A program made the position numbers and the translations under genes. Positions 9,001 to 16,230 of a stretch of DNA of 64,000 nt are shown in pieces. The notes beneath the pieces are model-generated. The model was not told the DNA's origin. It made no database searches and saw only the letters and a list, made by a program, of their open reading frames with translations. Source of the stretch: Streptomyces sp. SID13031 (GTDB lineage Bacteria > Actinomycetota > Actinomycetes > Propionibacteriales > Kribbellaceae). Location: NCBI RefSeq assembly GCF_010548305.1, contig NZ_JAAGLV010000002.1:186001-250000 (forward strand). The letters are read 5' to 3'. Within the stretch, counting starts at the first letter, position 1, and each line of letters begins with the position of its first letter.

Positions 9001-10930
9001 CGACTGCCAGAACGCCGACTTCACCGTGGTCGGCGTCGGCGACATGAGCGGCGACGTCTTCGGCAACGGGATGTTGCTGTCGAAGCACATCCGGCTGGTC
9101 GCGGCGTTCGACCACCGGCACATCTTCCTCGACCCGACACCGGATGCGGCGACGTCGTTCGTGGAGCGGCGGCGGCTGTTCGACCTGCCGCGGTCGTCAT
9201 GGGCGGACTACGAGTCGGCGCTGATCTCGGCCGGTGGCGGCATCTACCCGCGGACCGACAAGGCGATCCCGATCTCCGCGGAGGTCCGGGAGGCGCTCGG
9301 TCTGGAAGGGCACCCGGCCTCGCTCACGCCGAACGAGTTGATGCAGGCGATCGTGAAGGCGCCGGTCGACCTGTTCTGGAACGGCGGCATCGGCACGTAT
9401 GTGAAGGCGACTGCCGAGTCGCACGCCGACGTCGGTGACAAGGCCAACGACGCGATCCGGATCAACGGCAAGGATCTGCGCGCCCATGCGGTCGGTGAGG
9501 GCGGCAACCTGGGCTTCACCCAGCTCGGCCGGATCGAGTACGCCGGCAAGGGTGGCCGGATCAACACTGACTTCATCGACAACGTGGCCGGCGTGGACAC
9601 CTCCGACCACGAGGTGAACATCAAGATCCTGCTCGACAAGGTGGTCGCCGACGGTGACCTGACCGAGAAGCAGCGCAACGACGTGATCGCGTCGATGACC
9701 GAGGAGGTCAGCGCGCTGGTGCTCAAGTCGAACTACCGGCAGAACATCGGGCTGGCCAACGCGACCGCGCAGGCCGCGGCGCTGATGCACGTCCACCAGG
9801 ACTGGGTCCGGCGGCTGGAGCGTGAGGGTCTGCTCAACCGGGAGCTGGAGTTCCTGCCGAGCGTCGCGGAGTTCAAGCGCCGCAAGCTCGAAGGGCGCGG
9901 GCTGACCTCGCCGGAGCTGTCGGTGCTGATCGCCTACACGAAGATCGTGCTCGAGGCCGAGCTGCTCAAGACCTCGCTGCCGGACGACGACTACCTGGCC
10001 GCGAAGCTGGTCAGCTACTTCCCGAAGGCGATCCAGGACCGGTTCGCCGAGCCGATGCAGTCGCACCAGCTGCGCCGGGAGATCATCACCACCCAGGTGG
10101 TGAACGAGTTCATCAACTCGTCCGGCATCACGGCGTACCACCGGTTGTCGCTGGAGACCGGTGGGTCGGTCGAGGACGTCGTACGGGCCAACCTGGCCGC
10201 GTCGCGGATCTTCGCCCAGCCCGAGCTGCTGGCTCGCAACGCGGAGCTGGACAACGTCGTCGATGCTGCCACCCAGACCGCGATGCGGTTGGAGACGCGG
10301 ACGCTGGTGGAGCGGGCGACCCGCTGGCTGGTTTCCAACCGGCGTTCACCGGTCGACATCGCCGAGCTGATCGAGTTCTTCGCACCGGGGATCGCCAAGC
10401 TCACCGCTTCGCTTCCCGAGGTACTGCGTGGGCGCGAGCTGGCGTTGTACGAGCAGCGGCGCGAGTCGCTGGTCTCCAAGGACGTGCCGGAGGACGTCGC
10501 CACCCGGATCGCGGTGCTGCCGCCGGCCTACGCGGCCCTGGGCATCGTGGAGACGGCGGATCGCGACGACCTCGACGTACTGGAGGTCGCCAAGGTCCAC
10601 TTCGCCCTCGGCGAGCGGCTGCACCTGGGGCTCTTCCTGGAGCGAATCATCGGGCTGCCGCGCACGGACCGCTGGCAGACGATGGCGCGGGCAGCGCTGC
10701 GTGACGATCTGCACGCGGTCCACGCTCGCCTCACCGCCCAGGTCCTGGCGACCACCGACGGGGCCGCCGAGCCCGAGGAGCGCGTCATCGCCTGGCAGGA
10801 CATGAACGCGACGGCCCTTGGCCGGGCGGCCACGATGATGGAAGAGATCGTCGAAACCGAAGGCCCGGAGCTGGCCCACCTCTCGGTAGGCCTGCGCCTG
10901 GTCCGCACCCTGCTCAACAACCAGGCCTGA
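6071..10930 (+). CDS. gdh: Large NAD-specific glutamate dehydrogenase
   Basis: A 1,619-residue L-GDH180-class enzyme converting glutamate and NAD to 2-oxoglutarate, ammonia and NADH, mainly for glutamate catabolism. The long N-terminal half carries ACT-like regulatory regions; the catalytic core begins near residue 815 with GGLRWSDRREDF, VKNSVIVPVGAKGGFY and the glycine-rich GVGDMSGDVFGNGM dinucleotide site near residue 1000. Length and motif order match Streptomyces and Pseudomonas homologues. ATG 6071 follows the weak site GGTGGGGA. It is monocistronic, preceded by a 124-bp gap and followed by a large palindromic element. In mycobacteria this class is controlled by the FHA protein GarA; whether that applies here cannot be seen. 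Confidence 0.95.
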   Translation: MQSKLDVQKADVLAKAVTAGSHGSEVDAGKLRTFLERYYRYVAAEDVAERQPTDCLGAAKHHYKSALSRPQGTAKVQVFTPTVEEHGWSANGRTVVEIVIDDMPFLVDSASMVITDHNLELQLLVHPQFVVRRDVTGTLQEVLDDAAAADEHDLVRESWMHLEVERIADPAEHRVLEQALQRVLGDVREAVEDWPKMHEKAVSIAESLDPAKLPVGANEVEEAKELLEWLADEHFTFLGYREYSFTMRGEQGILRGVPGTGLGILRPDPKQDDNAGLLPPEVSAKAREKKLLILTKANSRSTVHRSSYLDYVGIKQFDENGEAVSEYRFIGLLSSTAYTESVMQVPVLRRKAIELFKQTGFDPNSHSGKGLLDVLETYPRDELLQAPVEDLLPIVQSVLHLQERRAVKLFVRRDVYNRYLSCLVYLPRDRYTTAVRLKMQQILKDAIGAESVDYAAYVTESVLARVHFVVRMKQGSTVGEFDSEILEQKVVEATRAWQDDFNVALHQKGGDGAVTRLASQYATAFPEAYKEDFDARVAVRDVSILDGLPAQDGLAMSLYSPIDEEWAGERRFKVYRTGTALSLSQVLPLLTHMGVEVIDERPYEIRRPAGTAYIYDFGLRAPQGSEEKEELRALFSDTFQAVWEGRAESDALNALVLRGSLSWRQVSILRAYQRYIRQGGTPFSQSYIENTFLNHVDVAKLLVQLFETSFDPARGAADDSDRVIAVELLEKEIVAALDTVKSLDEDRILRSYLTVIKATLRTNYFLPATDGTPRTYISFKLEPKAIPELPQPRPAYEIFVYSPRVEGVHLRFGAVARGGLRWSDRREDFRTEVLGLVKAQMVKNSVIVPVGAKGGFYAKQLPDPSVDRDAWLAEGIASYKTFISGLLDITDNIVAGDIVPPAQVVRYDGDDAYLVVAADKGTATFSDIANGVAKEYGFWLGDAFASGGSVGYDHKAMGITARGAWESVKRHFREMGHDCQNADFTVVGVGDMSGDVFGNGMLLSKHIRLVAAFDHRHIFLDPTPDAATSFVERRRLFDLPRSSWADYESALISAGGGIYPRTDKAIPISAEVREALGLEGHPASLTPNELMQAIVKAPVDLFWNGGIGTYVKATAESHADVGDKANDAIRINGKDLRAHAVGEGGNLGFTQLGRIEYAGKGGRINTDFIDNVAGVDTSDHEVNIKILLDKVVADGDLTEKQRNDVIASMTEEVSALVLKSNYRQNIGLANATAQAAALMHVHQDWVRRLEREGLLNRELEFLPSVAEFKRRKLEGRGLTSPELSVLIAYTKIVLEAELLKTSLPDDDYLAAKLVSYFPKAIQDRFAEPMQSHQLRREIITTQVVNEFINSSGITAYHRLSLETGGSVEDVVRANLAASRIFAQPELLARNAELDNVVDAATQTAMRLETRTLVERATRWLVSNRRSPVDIAELIEFFAPGIAKLTASLPEVLRGRELALYEQRRESLVSKDVPEDVATRIAVLPPAYAALGIVETADRDDLDVLEVAKVHFALGERLHLGLFLERIIGLPRTDRWQTMARAALRDDLHAVHARLTAQVLATTDGAAEPEERVIAWQDMNATALGRAATMMEEIVETEGPELAHLSVGLRLVRTLLNNQA

Positions 10931-10944
10931 CCTGACCTGGCCCT

Positions 10945-11044
10945 GTCCCGAACGACAGGACATAGTCGGGCATTCGGCCGGCCGCCACGCTCACGGGAGC
11001 GGCGGCCGGCCGGTTTGCGGGGACTATGTCCTGTCGGTCGGGAC
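10945..11044. repeat. 100-bp palindromic repeat element, copy A
   Basis: The arms (10945-10967 and 11022-11044) are 23-bp inverted repeats with one mismatch, ending in CGACAGGACATAGTC and its complement. Inside sits a second GC-rich stem (10975-10986 with 11001-11012). A homologous 100-bp copy occurs at 29964-30063 with one arm identical in all 23 positions and the core CACGCTCA at the same offset. It may act as a terminator, but it lacks a U-tract, and its right arm covers the -35 region of the next gene. Confidence 0.8.
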
Positions 11045-11056
11045 GGAGCCGGACGT

Positions 11057-11062
11057 TAGGCT
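11057..11062 (+). promoter_or_regulatory. -10 box of a leaderless transcript
   Basis: TAGGCT lies 6 nt before the GTG at 11069, so transcription should begin at or next to the start codon. Confidence 0.5.
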
Positions 11063-11068
11063 TCGCCC

Positions 11069-11752
11069 GTGGCGACCCTTGTGGATCTAGTTGGCGGTAG
11101 TGAGTATCCGGGGCGTGGGGTGGCGATCGGGCGGGACGGCGATGGCGAGCCGTTCGCCGCTTACTGGCTGACCGGGCGGAGTCCCGAGTCGCAGCGACGC
11201 CAGCTCGTCGTGGCCGAGTACGAGATCGTCGTCCAGGACATCGGTGGCGGAGACTCGGATGAGCTGCGGCACTACACAGCCGCGATCCGCACCGAGGACT
11301 GGGTGATCGTCGGCAACGGCACCCATATCAGCGAGCTGGCCGGCACCCACGCCGACTGCGTGGACCTGCAGGTGGCGTTGCGGAACATCGACTACGAACC
11401 CGACCCACCCATCCGCACCCCACGAATCTTCGCCGGCGCGGTCATCGAAGGCCCTGAACTGTTGGACCTCGTCGTCGGGTCCGCCCGCTCGTACTCCGCG
11501 GACCAGGTCCAGCACCCGTCGCTCTTCCTGCGCCGCTCCGAAGAAGCCACCGCCGGCGTCGTCACCACGTACTCCGGAACCGCCGACGAGGTGGTCACCG
11601 ATGGCTACCCGGTCGTCGTCTCCGTCGACGCCGAGTGGGAGACCCTCCCCGACCTCCTCTGGAACCGCCTCGACCCGGCCCTCCGAGTCGCCCTCGCCGT
11701 CATCCCCCTGAACGCCGAGACCTTCGAGGACGCGATCCTCCGCTCACGCTGA
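11069..11752 (+). CDS. IMP cyclohydrolase (PurO)-like protein
   Basis: A 227-residue protein resembling archaeal PurO-type IMP cyclohydrolase (PF07826): the N-terminal YPGRGVAIGRDGDGEPFAAY followed by LTGRSPESQRR is the family hallmark. In archaea PurO closes the last ring of IMP, but bacteria normally use PurH, so this actinobacterial relative may act on another formamide or nucleotide, or be a paralogue of unknown activity. The GTG start has no Shine-Dalgarno sequence and a -10 box 6 nt upstream. It is a single gene, closed by a strong hairpin shared with the convergent GntR gene. Confidence 0.75.
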   Translation: MATLVDLVGGSEYPGRGVAIGRDGDGEPFAAYWLTGRSPESQRRQLVVAEYEIVVQDIGGGDSDELRHYTAAIRTEDWVIVGNGTHISELAGTHADCVDLQVALRNIDYEPDPPIRTPRIFAGAVIEGPELLDLVVGSARSYSADQVQHPSLFLRRSEEATAGVVTTYSGTADEVVTDGYPVVVSVDAEWETLPDLLWNRLDPALRVALAVIPLNAETFEDAILRSR

Positions 11753-11759
11753 CGCCAAC

Positions 11760-11812
11760 CCTTACGTCCGAAGAACTCGAGGGACGTCTTGCCCAGTTCT
11801 TCGGACGTAAGG
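11760..11812. terminator. Bidirectional terminator hairpin
   Basis: A perfect 18-bp inverted repeat (11760-11777 with 11795-11812; CCTTACGTCCGAAGAACT and complement) with a 17-nt loop, between two convergent genes. Confidence 0.8.
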
Positions 11813-11827
11813 CTCTGGTGCTGACGG

Positions 11828-12565
11828 TCAGCGTTCGGAGACGATGACGTCTACGGAGTATTGGTCGGCGCGGTAGCAGTGGTCGCCGAATTCGACCGGG
11901 GAGCCGTCGGCGTCGTAGGCGCTGCGGGTCATCGTGACCAGCGGCTCGGCCTTGGACATGTGCAGGATGCGGCGTTCCTCGGCGGTCGCGTTGCGGGCGC
12001 CGATGCGTTGCCGGGCGACCGTCGGGCGGATGCCGCGGGCGCGCAGGACGGCGTACAGACCGTCGGTCTCCAGGAGTTCGGTGGTCAGGTCGTCCATTGC
12101 CGGGGGCAACCAGTTGCGGAGGATCGCGAGCGGCTGGTCACCGGCGTACCGGAGCCTGACGATCGCGACCAGCAGGGCGCCGGGTTTGAGGCCGAGCGCC
12201 TCGGCGGCGCGGTCGTCCTGCGTTGAACAGTTCAGGGAGAGCACTTCGGTGCGTGGGGTGCGGCCTTCGCGGATCAGGTCGTCGTACAGGCTGGTCAGCT
12301 CGGCTCGGCGGTGGACCATCTGGTTCGCGACGGTGGTACCGATGCCGCGGCGGCGGACGAGCAGGCCTTTGTTGACCAGCTCGGAGATCGCGCGGCGGAC
12401 GGTCGGCCGGGACAGGCTGAGCCGGTCGGACATCGCCAGCTCGTTCTCGAAGGCGTCGCCGGGGCGCAGGGTGCCGTTGCTGACGGCGGCGGTCAGCTGC
12501 TCGGCGAGCTGGTGATAGAGCGGCACCGGGCTCGTCCGATCGATCTGGATCGGGAGGGCGGCCAT
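11828..12565 (-). CDS. GntR/HutC-family regulator, probable inositol repressor
   Basis: A 245-residue regulator with an N-terminal winged helix (about 10-75; SLSRPTVRRAISELVNKGLL) and a C-terminal UTRA ligand domain (about 95-240), so HutC subfamily. It is divergent from the inositol operon and separated from its first gene by 162 bp, which makes it the probable local repressor, with inositol or a catabolic intermediate as inducer (inference). A second GntR at 33095 is a clear paralogue: both share ELTSLYDDL and TEVL stretches at the linker. The product is functionally like IolR of Bacillus but belongs to a different family (that one is DeoR). Confidence 0.88.
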   Translation of the reverse strand: MAALPIQIDRTSPVPLYHQLAEQLTAAVSNGTLRPGDAFENELAMSDRLSLSRPTVRRAISELVNKGLLVRRRGIGTTVANQMVHRRAELTSLYDDLIREGRTPRTEVLSLNCSTQDDRAAEALGLKPGALLVAIVRLRYAGDQPLAILRNWLPPAMDDLTTELLETDGLYAVLRARGIRPTVARQRIGARNATAEERRILHMSKAEPLVTMTRSAYDADGSPVEFGDHCYRADQYSVDVIVSER

Positions 12566-12727
12566 GTCCGGATGTTACAGGAAGGAGGTTTGTATGTCCC
12601 GACGTGAAAATGTGCTTACAAAGTATTGACACCTCTGGCGTGGGCGGCAAAGCTGACGGGGCGAACCAGTGCCGCGAGTGGGCTGGTCCGGCGAACAGTC
12701 ACGAGCCTTGACGAGAGGGAACCAAGG
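12566..12727. promoter_or_regulatory. Divergent control region of gntR and the inositol operon
   Basis: This 162-bp gap contains an inverted pair TTGTA (12590-12594) and TACAA (12617-12621) that could be a GntR half-site pair, and a good -35 hexamer TTGACA (12626-12631) reading toward the inositol genes; the -10 is poor (AAAGCT at 12649). The site assignment is tentative. Confidence 0.4.
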
Positions 12728-13729
12728 ATGCGAATCGGGTTGGTCGGAGCCGGGCGGATCGGGGCGTTCCACGCCGCGACGCTGAAGGGCCTGGCGGCGG
12801 TGGAGCAGGTCGTCGTCACGGACGTCGACGCGAGCCGGGCGGAGGTCGTCGCCAAGGATCTCGAGCTGGAGTTCGCGGGTTCCGTGGACCAACTGCTGAC
12901 CAGTGGGATCGACGGGTTTGTGATCGCCGCGGCCACCTCGGCGCACGCCGACCTGATCTCGAAGGCCGTCGCGGCCGGGATCCCGACCTTCTGCGAGAAG
13001 CCGGTCGCGATCGATCTCGGCGAGACCCAGCGGATCGTGGCGCTGGCCGAGGCCTCGGACGTGCCCGTGCATATCGGCTTCCAGCGCCGCTTCGACGCCG
13101 GCTACCGCTCGGCGCAGGAGCAGGTCGCCGGCGGTGAGCTCGGCTTCATCCACCACATCCGCGCCAACACCAACGACGCGTTCCCGCCGCCGCGCGAGTA
13201 CATCCCGACCAGCGGCGGCTTCTTCCGCGACTGCACGGTGCACGACTTCGACATCATCCGGTTCGTCACCGGCCGCGAGGTGGTCAGCGTCTTCGCCACC
13301 GGCGCCAACCGGGGCGAGGCCTTCTTCGGCGAGTACGGCGACATCGACGCTGCCGCCGCGCTACTGACCCTCGACGACAACACCTTCGTCACGGTCAGCG
13401 GCACCCGCTACAACGCGGCCGGCCACGACGTACGGATGGAGGTGCTCGGCTCGCTCGGGTCGATCGCAATCGGCCTCGACGAGCACACCGCGCTGCGCTC
13501 GGCCGAGCCCGGCGTCACCTTCCCCGCCGGCCAGTCGCACGGCACGTTCATGGATCGGTTCAGGCCGGCCTACATCGCCGAACTGACCGCCTTCACCGAG
13601 GTGGTCGCCGGCACTCGCACGGTGCCCTGCACGGTCCGCGATGCCCTGCAGGCCTTCCGGATCGCCGATGCCTGCGAACTGTCCCGACGCGAGAACCGCG
13701 TTGTACTTCTGGAGGAGATCGGCCGATGA
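12728..13729 (+). CDS. iolG: Gfo/Idh/MocA oxidoreductase, probable inositol 2-dehydrogenase
   Basis: A 333-residue NAD-dependent dehydrogenase. The Rossmann motif GLVGAGRIGAFHA is at the N-terminus and CEKPVAIDL, with the conserved Lys of the EKP motif, at about residue 93-101; the C-terminal alpha/beta domain contains the catalytic DCTVHDFDIIRF region with the expected Asp and His. As first gene of the inositol operon it most likely oxidises myo-inositol to scyllo-inosose. Three other members of the family lie in this window (24073, 27792, 31222), so isomer specificity cannot be fixed from sequence. ATG 12728 follows AACCAAGG and gives the family's normal N-terminus. The stop overlaps the next ATG. 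Confidence 0.85.
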   Translation: MRIGLVGAGRIGAFHAATLKGLAAVEQVVVTDVDASRAEVVAKDLELEFAGSVDQLLTSGIDGFVIAAATSAHADLISKAVAAGIPTFCEKPVAIDLGETQRIVALAEASDVPVHIGFQRRFDAGYRSAQEQVAGGELGFIHHIRANTNDAFPPPREYIPTSGGFFRDCTVHDFDIIRFVTGREVVSVFATGANRGEAFFGEYGDIDAAAALLTLDDNTFVTVSGTRYNAAGHDVRMEVLGSLGSIAIGLDEHTALRSAEPGVTFPAGQSHGTFMDRFRPAYIAELTAFTEVVAGTRTVPCTVRDALQAFRIADACELSRRENRVVLLEEIGR

Positions 13730-14607
13730 GCGACGTTGCCACCAGGATCGCCGGAGCGCCCATTTCCTGGGGTGTCTGCGAGGTCCCGGGCTGGGGTTGG
13801 CAGTACGACCCGGAGACGGTGCTGGCGCAGATGCGCGACGTGGGCATCGCCGCGACCGAGTTCGGGCCGGACGGGTTCCTGCCCGACGACCCGGCCGACA
13901 AGGCGAAGGCGCTGGCGGATCTGGGGTTGCGGGCGGTCGGCGGGTTCGTACCGGTAGTACTGCATGATCCGTCGCACGACCCCGCTCCGGAGGTGGCCCA
14001 CGCGCTGGAGGGCTTTGTCGCAGCTGGGGCCAGCACGCTGGTACTTGCTGCGGCGACCGGGCAGGAGGGGTACGACGACCGGCCGGTGCTCGACTCGGCC
14101 GGCTGGGACACGTTGCTGGCCAACCTCGACTCGCTGGCCGGGCTGGCCGCCAAGCAGGGGATCACGGCGACGCTGCACCCGCACGTCGGCACGATGGTCG
14201 AGAACGCTTCAGATGTCGACCGGGTGCTCGAAGGATCGACGATCGGACTGACGCTTGACACCGGGCACCTGCTGATCGGTGGGGTCGACCCGGTTGCCCT
14301 TGCTTTGAAGCACACTTCGCGGATCCTGCACACGCACTTGAAGGATGTCGACGCTTCCTGGGCAGCCAAGGTGCAGGCCGGCGAGGTCAGCTACACGGAC
14401 GCCGTACGGGCTGGGATGTACCGGCCGCTCGGTGGCGGCGACATTGACTTGGAGACGATCGTGTCCGCGTTGGAGAAGTCCGGGTATGACGGCTGGTACG
14501 TGCTCGAGCAGGACACGATCCTGGTCGGGCGGCCTGCGGATGACGGCCCACTGGCCGATGTGCGGGCGAGTATCGAGCATCTGCGGCGGATCGCCGAGGC
14601 GGTCTGA
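13726..14607 (+). CDS. IolE/IolI-like TIM-barrel isomerase/dehydratase
   Basis: A 293-residue AP-endonuclease-2-fold TIM barrel. APISWGVCEVPGWGW at the start, HPHVGTMVE (about 145) and LDTGHLLIGG (about 182) are typical of inosose dehydratase and inosose isomerase, with metal ligands expected at the Glu, Asp, His and Glu of these strands (VLEQD near 265). A second, more IolE-like protein is encoded at 20179, so this one may be an inosose isomerase (IolI role) or a dehydratase for another stereoisomer. It is coupled by ATGA to the preceding dehydrogenase and by TGATG to iolC. Confidence 0.8.
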   Translation: MSDVATRIAGAPISWGVCEVPGWGWQYDPETVLAQMRDVGIAATEFGPDGFLPDDPADKAKALADLGLRAVGGFVPVVLHDPSHDPAPEVAHALEGFVAAGASTLVLAAATGQEGYDDRPVLDSAGWDTLLANLDSLAGLAAKQGITATLHPHVGTMVENASDVDRVLEGSTIGLTLDTGHLLIGGVDPVALALKHTSRILHTHLKDVDASWAAKVQAGEVSYTDAVRAGMYRPLGGGDIDLETIVSALEKSGYDGWYVLEQDTILVGRPADDGPLADVRASIEHLRRIAEAV

Positions 14608-15548
14608 TGGCCGACGACGTACTCACCATCGGGCGGATCGGGGTCGACCTGTACCCGTTGCAGACCGGGGTGCATCTGGAGGACGTCGAGAGCTTCGGCA
14701 AGTTCCTCGGTGGCAGCGCGACCAACGTCGCCGTCGCGGCGGCCAGGCACGGGCGGAAGTCGGCGGTGATCAGCCGGACCGGCAACGACCCGTTCGGCAC
14801 CTTCATCCACCGGACGCTGCTGGAGCTCGGCGTCGACGACCGCTTCGTCACGCCGGTCGAGGGGCTGCCGACACCGATCACCTTCTGCGAGATCTTCCCG
14901 CCGGACAACTTCCCGCTGTACTTCTACCGGTTCCCGAAGGCGCCGGATCTGGTGATCAACCCGTCGGAGCTCGACCTGACGGCGATTCGCGACGCCTCGA
15001 TCTACTGGTCGACGGTGACGGGGTTGTCGGCCGAGCCGAGCCGGACGGCGCACTTCACCGCGTGGGAAGCGCGCGAACGGCGTCCGTTCACGGTGCTCGA
15101 CCTCGACTACCGGCCGATGTTCTGGGCGGACCCGAGTGAGGCGCACGAGCAGGTCAGCCGCGCGCTCCAGCACTGCACGGTTGCCGTGGGCAACCGCGAG
15201 GAGTGCGAGGTCGCCGTCGGCGAGACCGACCCGGACAAGGCGGCGCAGGCGCTGCTCGACCGAGGTCTCGACCTCGCCGTCGTCAAGCAGGGTCCCAAGG
15301 GCACGCTGGCACGGACCCGCGACGAGCGCGTCGAGGTGCCGCCGTTCCCGGTGGAGGTCGTCAACGGCCTAGGTGCCGGCGACGGCTTCGGCGGCGCCCT
15401 ATGCCACGGACTCCTCGCAGGCTGGCCGCTGGAAAGGGTCATCCGCTTCGCCAACATCGCCGGCGCAATCGTCGCCTCCCGCCTCGAATGCTCCACTGCC
15501 ATGCCCACCGAGGCCGAGGTCCTAGCACTACTGGAGCGGTCCGCATGA
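14607..15548 (+). CDS. iolC: 5-dehydro-2-deoxygluconokinase
   Basis: A 313-residue PfkB-family sugar kinase phosphorylating 2-deoxy-5-keto-D-gluconate in inositol breakdown. The substrate-binding GGSATNVAVAAARHG (about 35-49) and the anion-hole/catalytic GAGD at residues 256-259 (Asp259 as base) are intact. In Bacillus the kinase precedes the aldolase step, matching the gene order here. The ATG overlaps the previous stop (TGATG), and the stop overlaps the ATG of a 17-codon ORF. Confidence 0.92.
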   Translation: MADDVLTIGRIGVDLYPLQTGVHLEDVESFGKFLGGSATNVAVAAARHGRKSAVISRTGNDPFGTFIHRTLLELGVDDRFVTPVEGLPTPITFCEIFPPDNFPLYFYRFPKAPDLVINPSELDLTAIRDASIYWSTVTGLSAEPSRTAHFTAWEARERRPFTVLDLDYRPMFWADPSEAHEQVSRALQHCTVAVGNREECEVAVGETDPDKAAQALLDRGLDLAVVKQGPKGTLARTRDERVEVPPFPVEVVNGLGAGDGFGGALCHGLLAGWPLERVIRFANIAGAIVASRLECSTAMPTEAEVLALLERSA

Positions 15549-15598
15549 GCCCCACAGGAAACGCCCCGAACCGCTCCCCACTGGGACGAATCAAATGA
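15545..15598 (+). CDS. 17-codon linker ORF between iolC and the aldolase frame
   Basis: ATG 15545 overlaps the iolC stop (ATGA) and the TGA at 15596-15598 overlaps the ATG at 15595 (ATGA again). The peptide MSPTGNAPNRSPLGRIK has no recognisable function. The double overlap suggests it keeps ribosomes moving from iolC into the next frame, although an accidental short frame cannot be excluded. Confidence 0.35.
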   Translation: MSPTGNAPNRSPLGRIK

Positions 15599-16230
15599 GC
15601 GCCAACAGCAACAACCACACCGGCGCCAACCTGCCCGCAACCGGCACCTCCCGCGAGGCAAGCGGCAACGGCCCCCACACCGCAGCTGAGCCCAGCGTGA
15701 CTGAACTGCCTGCGGGCGCGTCTGGAGCTGGCGGTCCTCGCGAGGCGGGCGGCGGATCCCATGGCGAAGGTGAGCCCAGCGTGACTGAACTGCCTGCGAG
15801 CGCGTCTGGAGCTGCCGATCCTCGCGAGGCGGGCGGCGGCGGATCCCATGGCGTAGATGAGCTCGGCACCGCCGGCGGATCCCGTGGCGTCGTTGAGTTC
15901 GGCGGCGCCGACCCGTCCGTGGGCAGGCCCCGAGCTGGCGAGACCGGTACTGGGAGAGACGGCATGGGTGCCGACGGCGACGAGCTCGGCGATGCCGGGC
16001 TGTACGCGAGCAAGCCTCGATCTGGTGGGGGCCGCGAGACCAAGGGCGGGGAACTCCGTAAACCAGGGCTCGGCGGTGGTGGGGTTCGTGAAGGCGGGCC
16101 TGGTGGTGGAGCGCGCGAGGGTGAAGTCGGTGGCGAGCCTCGTCAAGGCGAGGTTGGTGGTGGGTCCAGCGAAGGTGGGCGTGGTGGGGGTCCGCTTCGA
16201 GGTGGGGCGGGTGGCGAACTGGGGAGCGAT
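15595..16230 (+). other. In-frame low-complexity region upstream of the aldolase
   Basis: From ATG 15595 the aldolase frame is open for 212 codons before the conserved domain begins. These codons give a disordered Gly/Glu/Arg/Ser-rich sequence with no homology I recognise, made largely of repeats: an imperfect tandem duplication of 84-87 bp (15688-15771 and 15772-15858), then GGGxREG-type units to 16230. Third-position GC is visibly less biased than in neighbouring genes. It may be a real N-terminal extension, or an expanded untranslated spacer read through because GC-rich DNA rarely has stops. Confidence 0.6.
15688..15858 (+). repeat. Tandem duplication, about 84 bp per copy
   Basis: Copies start at 15688 and 15772 with the same GAGCCCAGCGTGACTGAACT; the second carries one extra glycine codon near its end. 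Identity is high enough to suggest a recent duplication. Confidence 0.8.

Noticed and set aside
5972..9121. Very long open frame (over 1,000 codons) antisense to the glutamate dehydrogenase gene
   Set aside because: It mirrors the codon pattern of gdh on the other strand, has Arg/Leu/Asp/Val-biased composition without domains, and is expected from high third-position GC.
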